Of a stretch of 64,000 nucleotides of DNA, positions 8,699 through 16,640 are shown in pieces. The first letter of the stretch is position 1; the number at the start of each line of letters is the position of its first letter. The position numbers and the translations under genes are program-made. The notes beneath the pieces were generated by a model. It was not told where the DNA came from. It did not search any database and worked only from the letters and a program-made list of their open reading frames with translations. Source of the stretch: CADEED01 sp041395625 (GTDB lineage Bacteria; Pseudomonadota; Gammaproteobacteria; Steroidobacterales; Steroidobacteraceae); NCBI GenBank assembly GCA_041395625.1, contig JAWLAE010000001.1, forward strand, positions 372,001 to 436,000, written 5' to 3'.

Positions 8699-10426
8699 TC
8701 AGCGTTGCAGCACATACTCCCCAGGTGCATCGCCCCGCGCAGCATAGCCACGCTCCGCGTTGCCGATATGTGGCGGGTCCACCAGCTCAGGCGATGAGTG
8801 CTTTGACAGCCACTGCTGCCACACCGGCCACCACGCACCTTGTTGGACCGGCGTGTCGCGCAACCAGTCATCTGGCGCCATATAGCTGAGCTCGTCCTGC
8901 CAACTGCGCACACGGTAGCGTCGGCGCGGATGGCTGGCGCCAGTGACGATGCCGGCGTTGTGGCCGCCACTCGTGAGCAGGAACGTATAGTCGTTCGAGC
9001 GAGTCAAGCCACGTGCCTTGTAGACCGAGCGCCACGGTGCGACGTGATCCGTCTCGGTGCCCAGCACGAATATCGGCAGCCGCAGTTGGCGCAGGTCGAG
9101 CTTGCTGCCGGCATACTCGTATTCGCCCTGTGCCAGTTCGTTGTTCAGATACAGCTGCGTGAGATAGTCGGTATGCATGCGCCAGGGCATGCGTGTGCCG
9201 TCGGCGTTCCAGGCCATCAGATCATTGGGCTGGTCGCGCCGGCCGCGCACATAGCTGTTGATCGCCGGTGTCCAGAGCAGATCCTGCGAACGTAACAGGG
9301 CAAAAGCCCCGCCCATGTTGCGACTATCGAGCACACCGGCGCGATGCATCAACGCTTCGAGCATCTCGATCTGGCTCGGACTGATGAACAGCGACAGTTC
9401 GCCGGGCTCGCTGAAGTCGCTCTGCGCGGCGAGCAAGGTGACGGTAGCCAGACGCTGATCACCAGCCTGCGCGAGCGCCGTGGCCGCGATCAGCAACAAG
9501 GTACCGCCGATGCAATAGCCGAGCGCGTGCACGCGCTGCTCCGGCACGATCGCGTTGACGGCCTCGAGCGCTGCCATGAAGCCTTTGCGCACGTAATCGT
9601 CCATGCCGAGGTTTCGATCGGCCGCCTGCGGGTTCTTCCAGGAAATCATGAATACCGTGTGGCCCTGCTCCACGAGATAGCGGACCAGCGAGTTCTTCGG
9701 CGATAGATCCAATACGTAGTACTTCATGATCCAAGCCGGTGTGATCAGTATCGGCTCGGCATGCACCTTGTCCGTGGTCGGCGTGTATTGGATCAGTTCC
9801 ATCAGTTCGGTCTGCAGCACGACCTTGCCCGGTGTGGCCGCTACGTGGCGACCCACCTGGAAGCGCTCCGTACCGGGAGCAGGGCTCTTGTCCACCGTTC
9901 GTTGCAGGTCTTCCAGGTAGTTGTTGAAGCCACGGACCAGGTTCTGGCCGGCCTCGGCACGCGTCTGCTCCAGCAACTCTGGATTGCTGCCTAGGTAGTT
10001 AGCAGGCGAGGCGGCGTTGGCGATCTGGCTGCCGACGAACTGCATCAGCTGTGAGCTCTTCGGTGGCGTGCCCGGCTGTGGGATCAGCGCCTCCTGCCAC
10101 CAGTCCTGCCAATTGCTGTAGCTATGCGCATAGACGTTGAATGGCCAGGCATTCCAGGCCTCGCTCGCAAAGCGGCTGTCCATCGGTGCGGGCGGCGGAG
10201 CCTGGCCGAGACCAGCCTGCAGCGCGTAGCTCCAGGAGTCCAGTGCCTTCTCCATGCCACGCTGCAGCAGCGCGCCCTGCATATCGGGAGACTGAGCCAG
10301 TCCGAGAAGCCAGTCCCACCAGGCTTGCGCGTACTCCTGCGGCGCGAGGCCACCCGTGACGGCTGCCATGCGCAACTGAAACTCGCGGTTGATGGTCTTG
10401 GCGTCAGCCTCTCGTTCGTCGGTCAT
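8699..10426 (-). CDS. phaC: Class I polyhydroxyalkanoate synthase
   Basis: 575 residues, matching class I PhaC. Polymerises (R)-3-hydroxyacyl-CoA into PHA at the granule surface. The alpha/beta-hydrolase triad is visible: Cys305 in the lipase-like box GYCIGG, Asp460 in LGTETDHVAPW and His489 in TSGGHNAGIV. The N-terminal PhaC_N region (EYAQAWWDWLLGLAQSPD, then NLVRGFNNYLEDLQR) is complete. It is first in a phaC-phaB (and possibly SUMF1 pair) transcription unit. A second, class III, synthase is encoded 3 kb away on the other strand. Confidence 0.95.
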   Translation of the reverse strand: MTDEREADAKTINREFQLRMAAVTGGLAPQEYAQAWWDWLLGLAQSPDMQGALLQRGMEKALDSWSYALQAGLGQAPPPAPMDSRFASEAWNAWPFNVYAHSYSNWQDWWQEALIPQPGTPPKSSQLMQFVGSQIANAASPANYLGSNPELLEQTRAEAGQNLVRGFNNYLEDLQRTVDKSPAPGTERFQVGRHVAATPGKVVLQTELMELIQYTPTTDKVHAEPILITPAWIMKYYVLDLSPKNSLVRYLVEQGHTVFMISWKNPQAADRNLGMDDYVRKGFMAALEAVNAIVPEQRVHALGYCIGGTLLLIAATALAQAGDQRLATVTLLAAQSDFSEPGELSLFISPSQIEMLEALMHRAGVLDSRNMGGAFALLRSQDLLWTPAINSYVRGRRDQPNDLMAWNADGTRMPWRMHTDYLTQLYLNNELAQGEYEYAGSKLDLRQLRLPIFVLGTETDHVAPWRSVYKARGLTRSNDYTFLLTSGGHNAGIVTGASHPRRRYRVRSWQDELSYMAPDDWLRDTPVQQGAWWPVWQQWLSKHSSPELVDPPHIGNAERGYAARGDAPGEYVLQR

Positions 10427-10468
10427 GGTGGCGTTGCGTCCTCAGGTCGGCTGGCAATTGTAGCTCCC

Positions 10469-10507
10469 AAAAAGAATCGGCCGGAGCGACTTGCGTCGCC
10501 CCGGCCG
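10469..10507 (-). terminator. Rho-independent terminator downstream of the phasin gene
   Basis: On the minus strand a 13-bp GC-rich stem (10478-10490 with 10495-10507, one wobble/mismatch position) closes a GCAA tetraloop-like loop and is followed by ATTCTTTTT (10469-10477). It starts about 25 nt after the phasin stop and separates the phasin from phaC. Confidence 0.85.
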
Positions 10508-10531
10508 CAGGCCGATAACGGGGGGGTCGTA

Positions 10532-10891
10532 TCAGGCCGCTTTCTTGCTGGCCGACGCGGCCTTGGCAGTCGCATCGTTGAACAACTTGTTTACCGTCTG
10601 CTGCGACTCGGTCGCAATCGTGGCGAACTCCTCAGCGCGCTTCTGCATCTTGGTGGTGAGGTCGGTGCCCAGCTCGCGCTGTGCATTGATCATGTCGTCG
10701 CCGCTCTTCGCACCGAGCGTGGCACGGGTCGTGGCGAGCGAGAACTCGAGCATGTCGCCGGCAACGGCGTACTGATGACGGACGAGGCGCTCGAACGCCT
10801 TGAAGCCTTCCTGCTGAGCTTGCAGGATCGGCGCGTAGGCGCTGCGATAGGTCTCGAAGAAGGTGTTCATGTCGAAGTTGCGGTCAGTCAT
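10532..10891 (-). CDS. phaP: Phasin family granule-associated protein
   Basis: 119 residues from the ATG at 10891, which has TGGAG about 9 nt upstream; longer in-frame extension is rejected because it runs into the AT-rich promoter region. The sequence is all-helical and amphipathic: FFETYRSAYAPILQAQQEGF, then MLEFSLATTRATLGAKSGDD, and an Ala/Lys-rich tail (TAKAASASKKAA). Phasins coat PHA granules and control their number and size. Family assignment rests on this pattern and the position between two PHA reductase/synthase blocks. It has its own AT-rich upstream region with a candidate PhaR site and its own terminator. Confidence 0.88.
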   Translation of the reverse strand: MTDRNFDMNTFFETYRSAYAPILQAQQEGFKAFERLVRHQYAVAGDMLEFSLATTRATLGAKSGDDMINAQRELGTDLTTKMQKRAEEFATIATESQQTVNKLFNDATAKAASASKKAA

Positions 10892-10919
10892 GGTGAGGCT
10901 CCAATAGCAAAGTGTGGGT

Positions 10920-11075
10920 GCGTTTCGATGGTAGCCATCATACCTGCTTTTTGTATGCAGTGCAAAACATTTTTTTGGAGTCAGCTCGTATTTCACAACC
11001 AATTGAATTTAATACAAAAATTATAAATATGAATGAGAAATATGGTCAGATTATAACGCAGTGCATTATTTCTGG
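10920..11075 (-). promoter_or_regulatory. AT-rich promoter region of the phasin gene
   Basis: The 188-nt gap upstream of the phasin is strikingly AT-rich for this GC-rich window, notably about 10967-11060 (runs of T, TTATAA, AATTTAATACAAAAATT). Such AT-rich stretches in GC-rich genomes typically are strong promoters with UP elements; no single -35/-10 pair is decisive. It contains the TGC element at 10952-10967. Confidence 0.55.
10952..10967. promoter_or_regulatory. Candidate PhaR operator upstream of phasin
   Basis: TGTATGCAGTGCAAAA on the plus strand. The same 16-mer with only two differences (TGTATGCGATGCAAAA) occurs upstream of phaR. Known PhaR repressors bind TGC-rich partly palindromic sites before phasin genes and their own gene, which is exactly this distribution. 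The regulator assignment is inference. Confidence 0.5.
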
Positions 11076-11079
11076 GCGC

Positions 11080-11841
11080 CTAAATCCTCAGCCCGCCGTC
11101 CAGGTCCAGACAACGACCGTTGAAGAACTCGTTGCAGGCAATGAAAGCCGCCGCTGCGGCGATTTCGGCGGGTTCGCCGAGACGCCCGGCGGGCACGGGC
11201 GCCACCACGCGTTCCAGTGTTTCCGGGCGCATGCTGGCGAGGATATCCGTGCGGGTGAAACCCGGGGCAATTGCCGCGGCGCGAATGCCGTGGCGCGCGA
11301 GCTCCTTGGACCACACGACAGCCATGCTGGCCACACCCGCCTTGGCAGCACTGTAGTTGGTTTGGCCAGCGTTGCCGTGGCGCGAGACGCTGGCAATATT
11401 GATGATGACGCCGCGGTTGCCGAGTTCGACCATGTGGGCAGCCGCTTCGCGGCCGCAGAGAAACACCCCGGTCAGATTCACATCGATCACGGCCTGCCAC
11501 TTGGCGAGTGACAAACGCTCAGCAACTTTGCCGTCCTTGACCTTCAGAAGCAGGCCATCCTTGACGATGCCAGCGTTGTTCACCAACACATTCAGCCGAC
11601 CGAAATCGGCTGCGATCTGGCTCATGGTGGCGTTGACCTGTTCCTCCGCGGTTACATTGGCCGCGTAGGCGCGCACCGTGACGCCCGTTGCTGCGAGTTC
11701 GGCGGCGGCGTTCTGCAGGTCCGGACTATCGAGATCGATCAGTGCCAGGTTCGAGCCTTCGGCGGCAAATCGTTCGGCAATCGCCCGGCCGATGCCGCGG
11801 GCGCCGCCAGTGACCACGGTGGTCGCGTTCTTCAATTGCAT
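11080..11841 (-). CDS. Short-chain dehydrogenase/reductase (FabG-like 3-ketoacyl reductase)
   Basis: 253 residues from the ATG at 11841; the long upstream extension of the frame overlaps phaR and is rejected. SDR landmarks: VTGGARGIGRAIAERF, NNAGIV near residue 90, catalytic Ser in INIASVSRHGNAGQ, YSAAKAGV, and PGFTRTDI. The insert LLLKVKDGKVAERLSLAKW is seen in a FabG-like subgroup. It probably reduces a 3-oxoacyl thioester and may supply hydroxyacyl-CoA monomers, given that it follows phaR by 22 nt. It differs clearly from PhaB at 7855-8604. Confidence 0.85.
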   Translation of the reverse strand: MQLKNATTVVTGGARGIGRAIAERFAAEGSNLALIDLDSPDLQNAAAELAATGVTVRAYAANVTAEEQVNATMSQIAADFGRLNVLVNNAGIVKDGLLLKVKDGKVAERLSLAKWQAVIDVNLTGVFLCGREAAAHMVELGNRGVIINIASVSRHGNAGQTNYSAAKAGVASMAVVWSKELARHGIRAAAIAPGFTRTDILASMRPETLERVVAPVPAGRLGEPAEIAAAAAFIACNEFFNGRCLDLDGGLRI

Positions 11842-11863
11842 GAGGTCAACTTTCGGCAGCGTG

Positions 11864-12370
11864 TCAGCGCTTGCCTTTTGGTGGGGAGGTGGAGTCTGGC
11901 CCAGACTTGGGCTTGGATTCAGGCGCGGGTGGGCTGAAGGAAGAGAGCATGGACGACTGCATCTTCGACCACAGTTCCATGTTCTGGCGCGTGAGTTCGG
12001 CGAGCGGTGCCATTGGGGACTGCAACGCTTTGGCCATTTCAGCCTGCATGACACGCTGCTGCTGCATCAGCCCGCCGAGGCTTTGCTCGAGGTAGCGCGT
12101 GAGCAGTTCCTGCGCCGGATTGCCGTAGAAACGTATGATTGCTTCGAGCAGATCGATAGATAGCACGGGCGAGCCGAAATGTTCCTGCTCCGAGACGATC
12201 TGCAGCAAGACCGCGCGGGTCAGATCCTCGCCCGACTTCTCATCGACGACCTTGATTTTTTCACCCTGCGCAATCAGTTTGCGCAAGTCGTCGAGCGTCA
12301 CATGGCGGCTGGCGACCGTGTCGTAAAGCCGACGGTTGGTGTACTTCTTGATCGTGCGTATGTCAGGCAT
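11864..12370 (-). CDS. phaR: Polyhydroxyalkanoate synthesis repressor
   Basis: 168 residues from the ATG at 12370. Residues 3-62 are the PHB_acc_N DNA-binding domain (IRTIKKYTNRRLYDT, then LIAQGEKIKVVDEKSGEDLT); residues about 66-105 match the PHB/PHA-accumulation regulatory domain (LSIDLLEAIIRFYGNPAQ). The tail is Pro/Lys-rich and probably disordered. PhaR represses phasin genes and its own gene and is released by binding nascent PHA granules. It heads a phaR-SDR unit and carries a TGC element in its upstream region, consistent with autoregulation. Confidence 0.93.
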   Translation of the reverse strand: MPDIRTIKKYTNRRLYDTVASRHVTLDDLRKLIAQGEKIKVVDEKSGEDLTRAVLLQIVSEQEHFGSPVLSIDLLEAIIRFYGNPAQELLTRYLEQSLGGLMQQQRVMQAEMAKALQSPMAPLAELTRQNMELWSKMQSSMLSSFSPPAPESKPKSGPDSTSPPKGKR

Positions 12371-12448
12371 TGCAGTTGGGTCGCACTGGCGGCAGCATCG
12401 TGACTCGACGCTGCCTCTGCCGGCAGCCCTCGGGATCATACTGAAGAA

Positions 12449-12464
12449 TGTATGCGATGCAAAA
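12449..12464. promoter_or_regulatory. Candidate PhaR operator upstream of phaR
   Basis: TGTATGCGATGCAAAA, 79 nt before the phaR ATG, matches the element before the phasin at 14 of 16 positions. The conserved halves are TGTATGC and TGCAAAA, differing only in the central two bases. Confidence 0.5.
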
Positions 12465-12582
12465 TGATCGAGTTCACATACTGGCGTTGCCGGCACGCAG
12501 GCCGTGACTTTAATTAACTTTAACAATGACTTATCTTGGTGCCACGCTGGCGCAGCGTGGCGTCGACGGTTAATTGACAGCC

Positions 12583-12598
12583 TTTTGCGACGCATAAG
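12583..12598. promoter_or_regulatory. Weak third copy of the TGC element before phaE
   Basis: TTTTGCGACGCATAAG, the same orientation as the reverse complement of the two stronger elements (TTTTGCAYYGCATACA), 34 nt before the phaE GTG. A TTGACA hexamer lies just upstream at 12574-12579, so a bound repressor would cover the promoter. Match is 12 of 16; may be chance. Confidence 0.3.
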
Positions 12599-12631
12599 AG
12601 AGGGTCGAATGGCGGCTGGCAGGCGGGCACA

Positions 12632-13333
12632 GTGAGCGCGCGGATACCCGGCTTCGAAGACTGGTTGGCGGGTTGGCAGCAGCCCCACGACGCCTGGCAG
12701 CAGTTTCTTGACATGGGCCGGGCGGCTGCGGCGCAGGCGAGTGCGAGTTCGGCAGTCGACCCTGCAGGCGCATTCGCCGCGGCCCTTCGTAGCTGGCGGC
12801 AGGCGCAAACCGCGCCCATGGGCGGTCTGTTCGCCGTGCCCGGTATCGGGCCCGCTGCGCCAGCGCCGGACTTGGCGCAGCAGCAGTTGCGCGTGCAGGA
12901 GCTGCAATGGCGGCTGTGGCAGCACTGGCAAACGGCGTTGACTGCGGCCACGACGACATTCAGCGCACATGCTGCCGCAACGGCGGCGGCGGGTAGTGAG
13001 GACGGTGCGCAAGCGCCCAAGCTCAGTGCTCTATATGACCTGTGGATCGACTGTGCCGAGGAAGCGTATGCGAACGAGGTGCACGGCGAGACCTACTGTC
13101 GCGACTTCGCGGAGTTCACCAATGCCACCCAGACACTGCGCAACTCGTTACGTCGACACGTCGAGGAGTGGGCGCGGCAACTGGATCTGCCCACGCGCAG
13201 CGACCTCGATGCGCTGCTGCGGCGCGTGCAGCAGTTGGAAGCCGCGGCGGAGCGCACTGCCGCCACCGCGTCTGCGCCGCGTGCCAAGCGTGCAGCGTCC
13301 CGCACAAAGCGCCGAGCACCGCCGAAATCATGA
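12632..13333 (+). CDS. phaE: Class III PHA synthase subunit PhaE, GTG start
   Basis: 233 residues. Hallmarks of PhaE: a Trp-rich N-terminus (GFEDWLAGWQQPHDAWQQFL), a conserved centre (LYDLWIDCAEEAYANEVHGE followed by YCRDFAEFTNA) and a C-terminal coiled coil plus Ala/Arg/Lys-rich tail. PhaE is the non-catalytic partner that activates class III PhaC. It is shorter than the ~350-residue PhaE of purple sulfur bacteria. The stop overlaps the phaC start by 4 nt (ATGA), so the two are translationally coupled, as expected for a heteromeric enzyme. Confidence 0.88.
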   Translation: MSARIPGFEDWLAGWQQPHDAWQQFLDMGRAAAAQASASSAVDPAGAFAAALRSWRQAQTAPMGGLFAVPGIGPAAPAPDLAQQQLRVQELQWRLWQHWQTALTAATTTFSAHAAATAAAGSEDGAQAPKLSALYDLWIDCAEEAYANEVHGETYCRDFAEFTNATQTLRNSLRRHVEEWARQLDLPTRSDLDALLRRVQQLEAAAERTAATASAPRAKRAASRTKRRAPPKS

Positions 13334-14400
13334 GCGGCGTGCCGCCCGATCCCGCCGCGCTGCTGCGTGAACTCACGGAGTTCGGCACACGTGTCGCGGG
13401 CCTGATGCCGGCGCTGCACGCGGCGAGTAACGCGCCGATCGGCACCACGCCGCGTGAGCGAGTGTGGCAGAACGGCAAGGTGTCGCTCTATCGATATGGA
13501 GCGCTTGCGCGACCGGCTGGCGTTGCGCCGCTGTTGATCTGCTTTGCGCTCGTCAACCGTCCCTACGTGCTCGACTTGCAGCCAGACCGATCGCTGATCC
13601 GCGCGCTGCTCGAGCGTGGTCTCGATGTCTATCTGATCGACTGGGGTAGTCCCGACAACACCGACCGCGACACCGGTCTCGACCACTATATCAATCGCTA
13701 TCTCGATGGCGCCGTGCGCCACGTGCTCGAATCGCAAGCGATCGAATCGCTCAATTTGTTAGGGGTGTGTCAGGGTGGCGCCTTTGCGCTTTGTTATACT
13801 GCGCTGCAGCCGGCGCGTGTTCGCAACTTGATCACCATGGTGACGCCGGTCGACTTCCGCACACCGGAAAACCTGCTCTCAAAATGGGTGCAAGGTGTCG
13901 ACGCCGGCTTGCTAACGGCTAACGGCAACGTCCAGGGCAGCTATCTGAATTCCATTTATCTCGCGCTGATGCCGTTCCGCTTGATGCAGCAGAAGTACGT
14001 CGCGCTCGCGTCGCAATCACGATCGAGCGCGCAGCTCGAGAACTTCATGCGCATGGAGCGCTGGATTTTCGACAGTCCGGATGTGGCAGCCGCTGCCTTC
14101 CGCGAGTTCATCGAGCAGTTCTACCAGCAGAACAGACTGGTACGCGGCGGACTCGAGATCGGCGGTCACGCAGTCGACCTACGCCAGATCACGCAGCCGG
14201 TGTTGAACATTTATGCCGAACGTGACCATATCGTGCCGCCCAGTGCGAGCGTGCCACTGCGCAGCCTCGTTGCCAGCCGCGACTATGAAACCCTCGCCGT
14301 CGACGTCGGCCACATCGGCATGTACGTCAGCAGCAAGGCGCAGGCGATCGTGCCAGCGAAGATCTACGGCTGGCTGCTGGAGCGCGCAGGACCCCAGTGA
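13330..14400 (+). CDS. phaC: Class III polyhydroxyalkanoate synthase catalytic subunit
   Basis: 356 residues, typical for class III PhaC and much shorter than the class I enzyme. The triad is visible: Cys147 in GVCQGG, Asp299 in IYAERDHIVPP and His328 in DVGHIGMYVS. LLICFALVNRPYVLDLQPDR and YLIDWGSPDNTDR are class III signatures. It polymerises hydroxyacyl-CoA with PhaE. The start is the ATG overlapping the phaE stop. Having this beside a class I PhaC suggests two synthases with different substrate ranges or granule properties. Confidence 0.95.
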   Translation: MSGVPPDPAALLRELTEFGTRVAGLMPALHAASNAPIGTTPRERVWQNGKVSLYRYGALARPAGVAPLLICFALVNRPYVLDLQPDRSLIRALLERGLDVYLIDWGSPDNTDRDTGLDHYINRYLDGAVRHVLESQAIESLNLLGVCQGGAFALCYTALQPARVRNLITMVTPVDFRTPENLLSKWVQGVDAGLLTANGNVQGSYLNSIYLALMPFRLMQQKYVALASQSRSSAQLENFMRMERWIFDSPDVAAAAFREFIEQFYQQNRLVRGGLEIGGHAVDLRQITQPVLNIYAERDHIVPPSASVPLRSLVASRDYETLAVDVGHIGMYVSSKAQAIVPAKIYGWLLERAGPQ

Positions 14401-14426
14401 CGATAGAGCGGTAGTGGCAACCGTGA

Positions 14427-16592
14427 TCAGAACCGGTAGGTATAGCTGAGATCCACCGTCAGCGGGTTGATCGGATAGCGCACGGCGGTGCCGTTCAGCC
14501 CGAAATTGATGGTGATGTAATGCGCTTCCTCGTCGAAGATGTTGCTGCCGTTGAGCGCGAACTGATGCTTGCCGTCGTTGCTCAGCAGCACCGCTCGGGC
14601 GTTGGCCACCGTGTACGCATCAGTGCGGTTGACCGGATTGTCGCGATGACCGCTGGTGTTGTAGTACTCACTCTGAGTGCGGGCATCGGCCGTCAGGGTC
14701 AGGTTGCCCCAGGATCCGAAGGGCAGGGTGTAGTCCGCGCCGACGGCGATCACGTAATCCGATACGCCTGCGACTGCCTCGCTCAGCAGGATCCCGGTCG
14801 GTGGTTGATTACCCACGTCCTGCCACTCGGCGTCTTGCAAGGTGAAGGCCAGCCGACCGACAAATCTATCGGTGGGGGCCCAAGTGGACTCGACCTCGAG
14901 CCCGTAGATCTGGACCTCGCCCACATTGCTTTGTTGCACGACACCGTTGGCCAGAATCTGGCCAACCGCGAGATTGCTGGTCTTTTGCAGGAACGCCGCC
15001 GTGTTCAGCCGCAGGTTACCTAACAACTCGGCTTTCACGCCGAGCTCGAAGGTATCGTTCTGCTCCTCGCCCAGGACATTGGTGATGGCGATCGCGTTGG
15101 CGCCGGCATCGTAGGTGCCGCTCTTGTAGCCCTGCGAGAAGGTGGCGTAAGCCAGCACGCCGTCGGTGGCCTGCCATTCGACCCCGGCCTTGCCAGTGAA
15201 TTTCTGGAAATCCTCGTCCGACAGGAACGGCGTGGTTGTCGTGGCGAACGGGCTCGCCTCCTTGGCGCCTGACAGCTTCTTGTTGTCCATGGTGTAGCGG
15301 CCGCCCAGAATCAGCGCCCACCGATCGATCAGGCGCCAAGTCGCCTGGCCATAGGCGGCATAGCTCGTGGTCTTCAGCCGGTAGCTCTCGACGAGGCCGA
15401 TACCGGGCAGGAAGGACAGGGCCGCCGCCGTGTCGGTGATCAACTGGTTGGTCTCTTCCGTGAAGTAGTAGAGACCGCCGGTGAACTCCAGCGCGTCGCG
15501 GGTGCCCAGCACCTGGAATTCTTGTGTGAACTGGCTGATGTCGCCGGAGGTGTCACGGAAGAAGCCCGCCGTGCCGCGAATGGCCGGGTTCGGTGAGCCG
15601 AACTGTCCGGCGGTGAAATCCACCGCCCAGGCATCGTCGACCTCGGAATAGGCCGTCAACGACTTCAAGCTGATGTCCCCGAAATCGTATTCGATGATGA
15701 GATCACCGCCGAGCGTCTCGCTCTCGGAGAAGGTGTCGAGCGGCTGGCCTGCCCGCACCGCGCGGCCCCGCGCCACCTGATCGTTGCGGGCCAATGCATT
15801 GGCGGCGTTGCTCAGGAAAATGGGTTGACCGCTCTGACCATCGCTGTCGTTGTTAGTGGCATACAGCGAGGCGTCGATGACCATTGCATCGTTGGGCCGG
15901 AACCTGAGGCCGGCCGTGACGCCCTGAAAGTCGCTCTTGGTCGCGTCGTTGCCGCTGACGACGTCGTCGAAAAAGCCTTCGCCCTGATCGCGCACATAGC
16001 CCGCGAGCGACACGGCAACCCGCTCCGACAGCGGTGCATAGACGCTCGCCCGTGCCGTATAGGTTTCGTAGTTGCCGAGCCCCACCGATACGCTGCCCGA
16101 GAGCGGGTCGCGCGGATCGGGCCGTTTGGTGACGATGTTGATGGCACCGGCCAGCGTGTTGCGGCCGAACAGCGTGCCTTGGGGCCCGCGCAGAATCTCG
16201 ATCCGCTCGATGTCGGCGAGTTGCAGGTTGCCGGCCGCCATCCGACGGTAGACGTTGTTCTGATACAGACCCACGCCCGGTTCGGAGAACAGGAACGCGC
16301 CGCCGGCCTCCGTGCTGCCGCGCAGGTTGACGTTCAGCGCGTTGGAACTGGCGACGTTGTTGATGACGCGCAGCGACGGCGCGAACGCGTCGATGTCGGT
16401 GACGCTGTCGATCTGGAAGCGCTCCAGATCGTCGGCAGTGTAGGCAGTGATCGCAACCGGTACGCGTTGCAGCGAGGATTCGCGGCGCTCTGCAGTCACC
16501 GTGACCTCTTCGAGCTGCGCGGCCGCGGGGAGCGAGGCACCCAGCAGAATCAGTCCATAGGACGCAGCTAGGGGGAGGCGGAAACGTGTCAT
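14427..16592 (-). CDS. TonB-dependent outer-membrane receptor
   Basis: 721 residues from the ATG at 16592, chosen over one 21 nt upstream because AGGAGC lies 8 nt before it. Signal peptide to about residue 26, then a plug domain starting LEEVTVTAERRESSLQRVPV and including RIEILRGPQGTLFGRNTLAG and INIVTKRP. The rest is a 22-strand barrel ending in LTVDLSYTYRF with terminal Phe. The plug motifs are those of the large family of receptors for organic substrates common in sphingomonads and Steroidobacter-like bacteria. Substrate unknown; no linked enzyme gives a clue. Confidence 0.92.
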   Translation of the reverse strand: MTRFRLPLAASYGLILLGASLPAAAQLEEVTVTAERRESSLQRVPVAITAYTADDLERFQIDSVTDIDAFAPSLRVINNVASSNALNVNLRGSTEAGGAFLFSEPGVGLYQNNVYRRMAAGNLQLADIERIEILRGPQGTLFGRNTLAGAINIVTKRPDPRDPLSGSVSVGLGNYETYTARASVYAPLSERVAVSLAGYVRDQGEGFFDDVVSGNDATKSDFQGVTAGLRFRPNDAMVIDASLYATNNDSDGQSGQPIFLSNAANALARNDQVARGRAVRAGQPLDTFSESETLGGDLIIEYDFGDISLKSLTAYSEVDDAWAVDFTAGQFGSPNPAIRGTAGFFRDTSGDISQFTQEFQVLGTRDALEFTGGLYYFTEETNQLITDTAAALSFLPGIGLVESYRLKTTSYAAYGQATWRLIDRWALILGGRYTMDNKKLSGAKEASPFATTTTPFLSDEDFQKFTGKAGVEWQATDGVLAYATFSQGYKSGTYDAGANAIAITNVLGEEQNDTFELGVKAELLGNLRLNTAAFLQKTSNLAVGQILANGVVQQSNVGEVQIYGLEVESTWAPTDRFVGRLAFTLQDAEWQDVGNQPPTGILLSEAVAGVSDYVIAVGADYTLPFGSWGNLTLTADARTQSEYYNTSGHRDNPVNRTDAYTVANARAVLLSNDGKHQFALNGSNIFDEEAHYITINFGLNGTAVRYPINPLTVDLSYTYRF

Positions 16593-16640
16593 GCGAAGCT
16601 CCTGGGACGGCAAACGGACCGGCAGGATACTATCGCATGA

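Noticed and set aside
10892..11002. Extension of the phasin frame upstream of 10891
   Set aside because: It covers the AT-rich promoter and the TGC element; the ATG at 10891 has a ribosome site and the family N-terminus.
11842..13012. Long N-terminal extensions of the SDR and phaR frames
   Set aside because: They run through neighbouring genes in other frames; the internal ATGs give exact family lengths.
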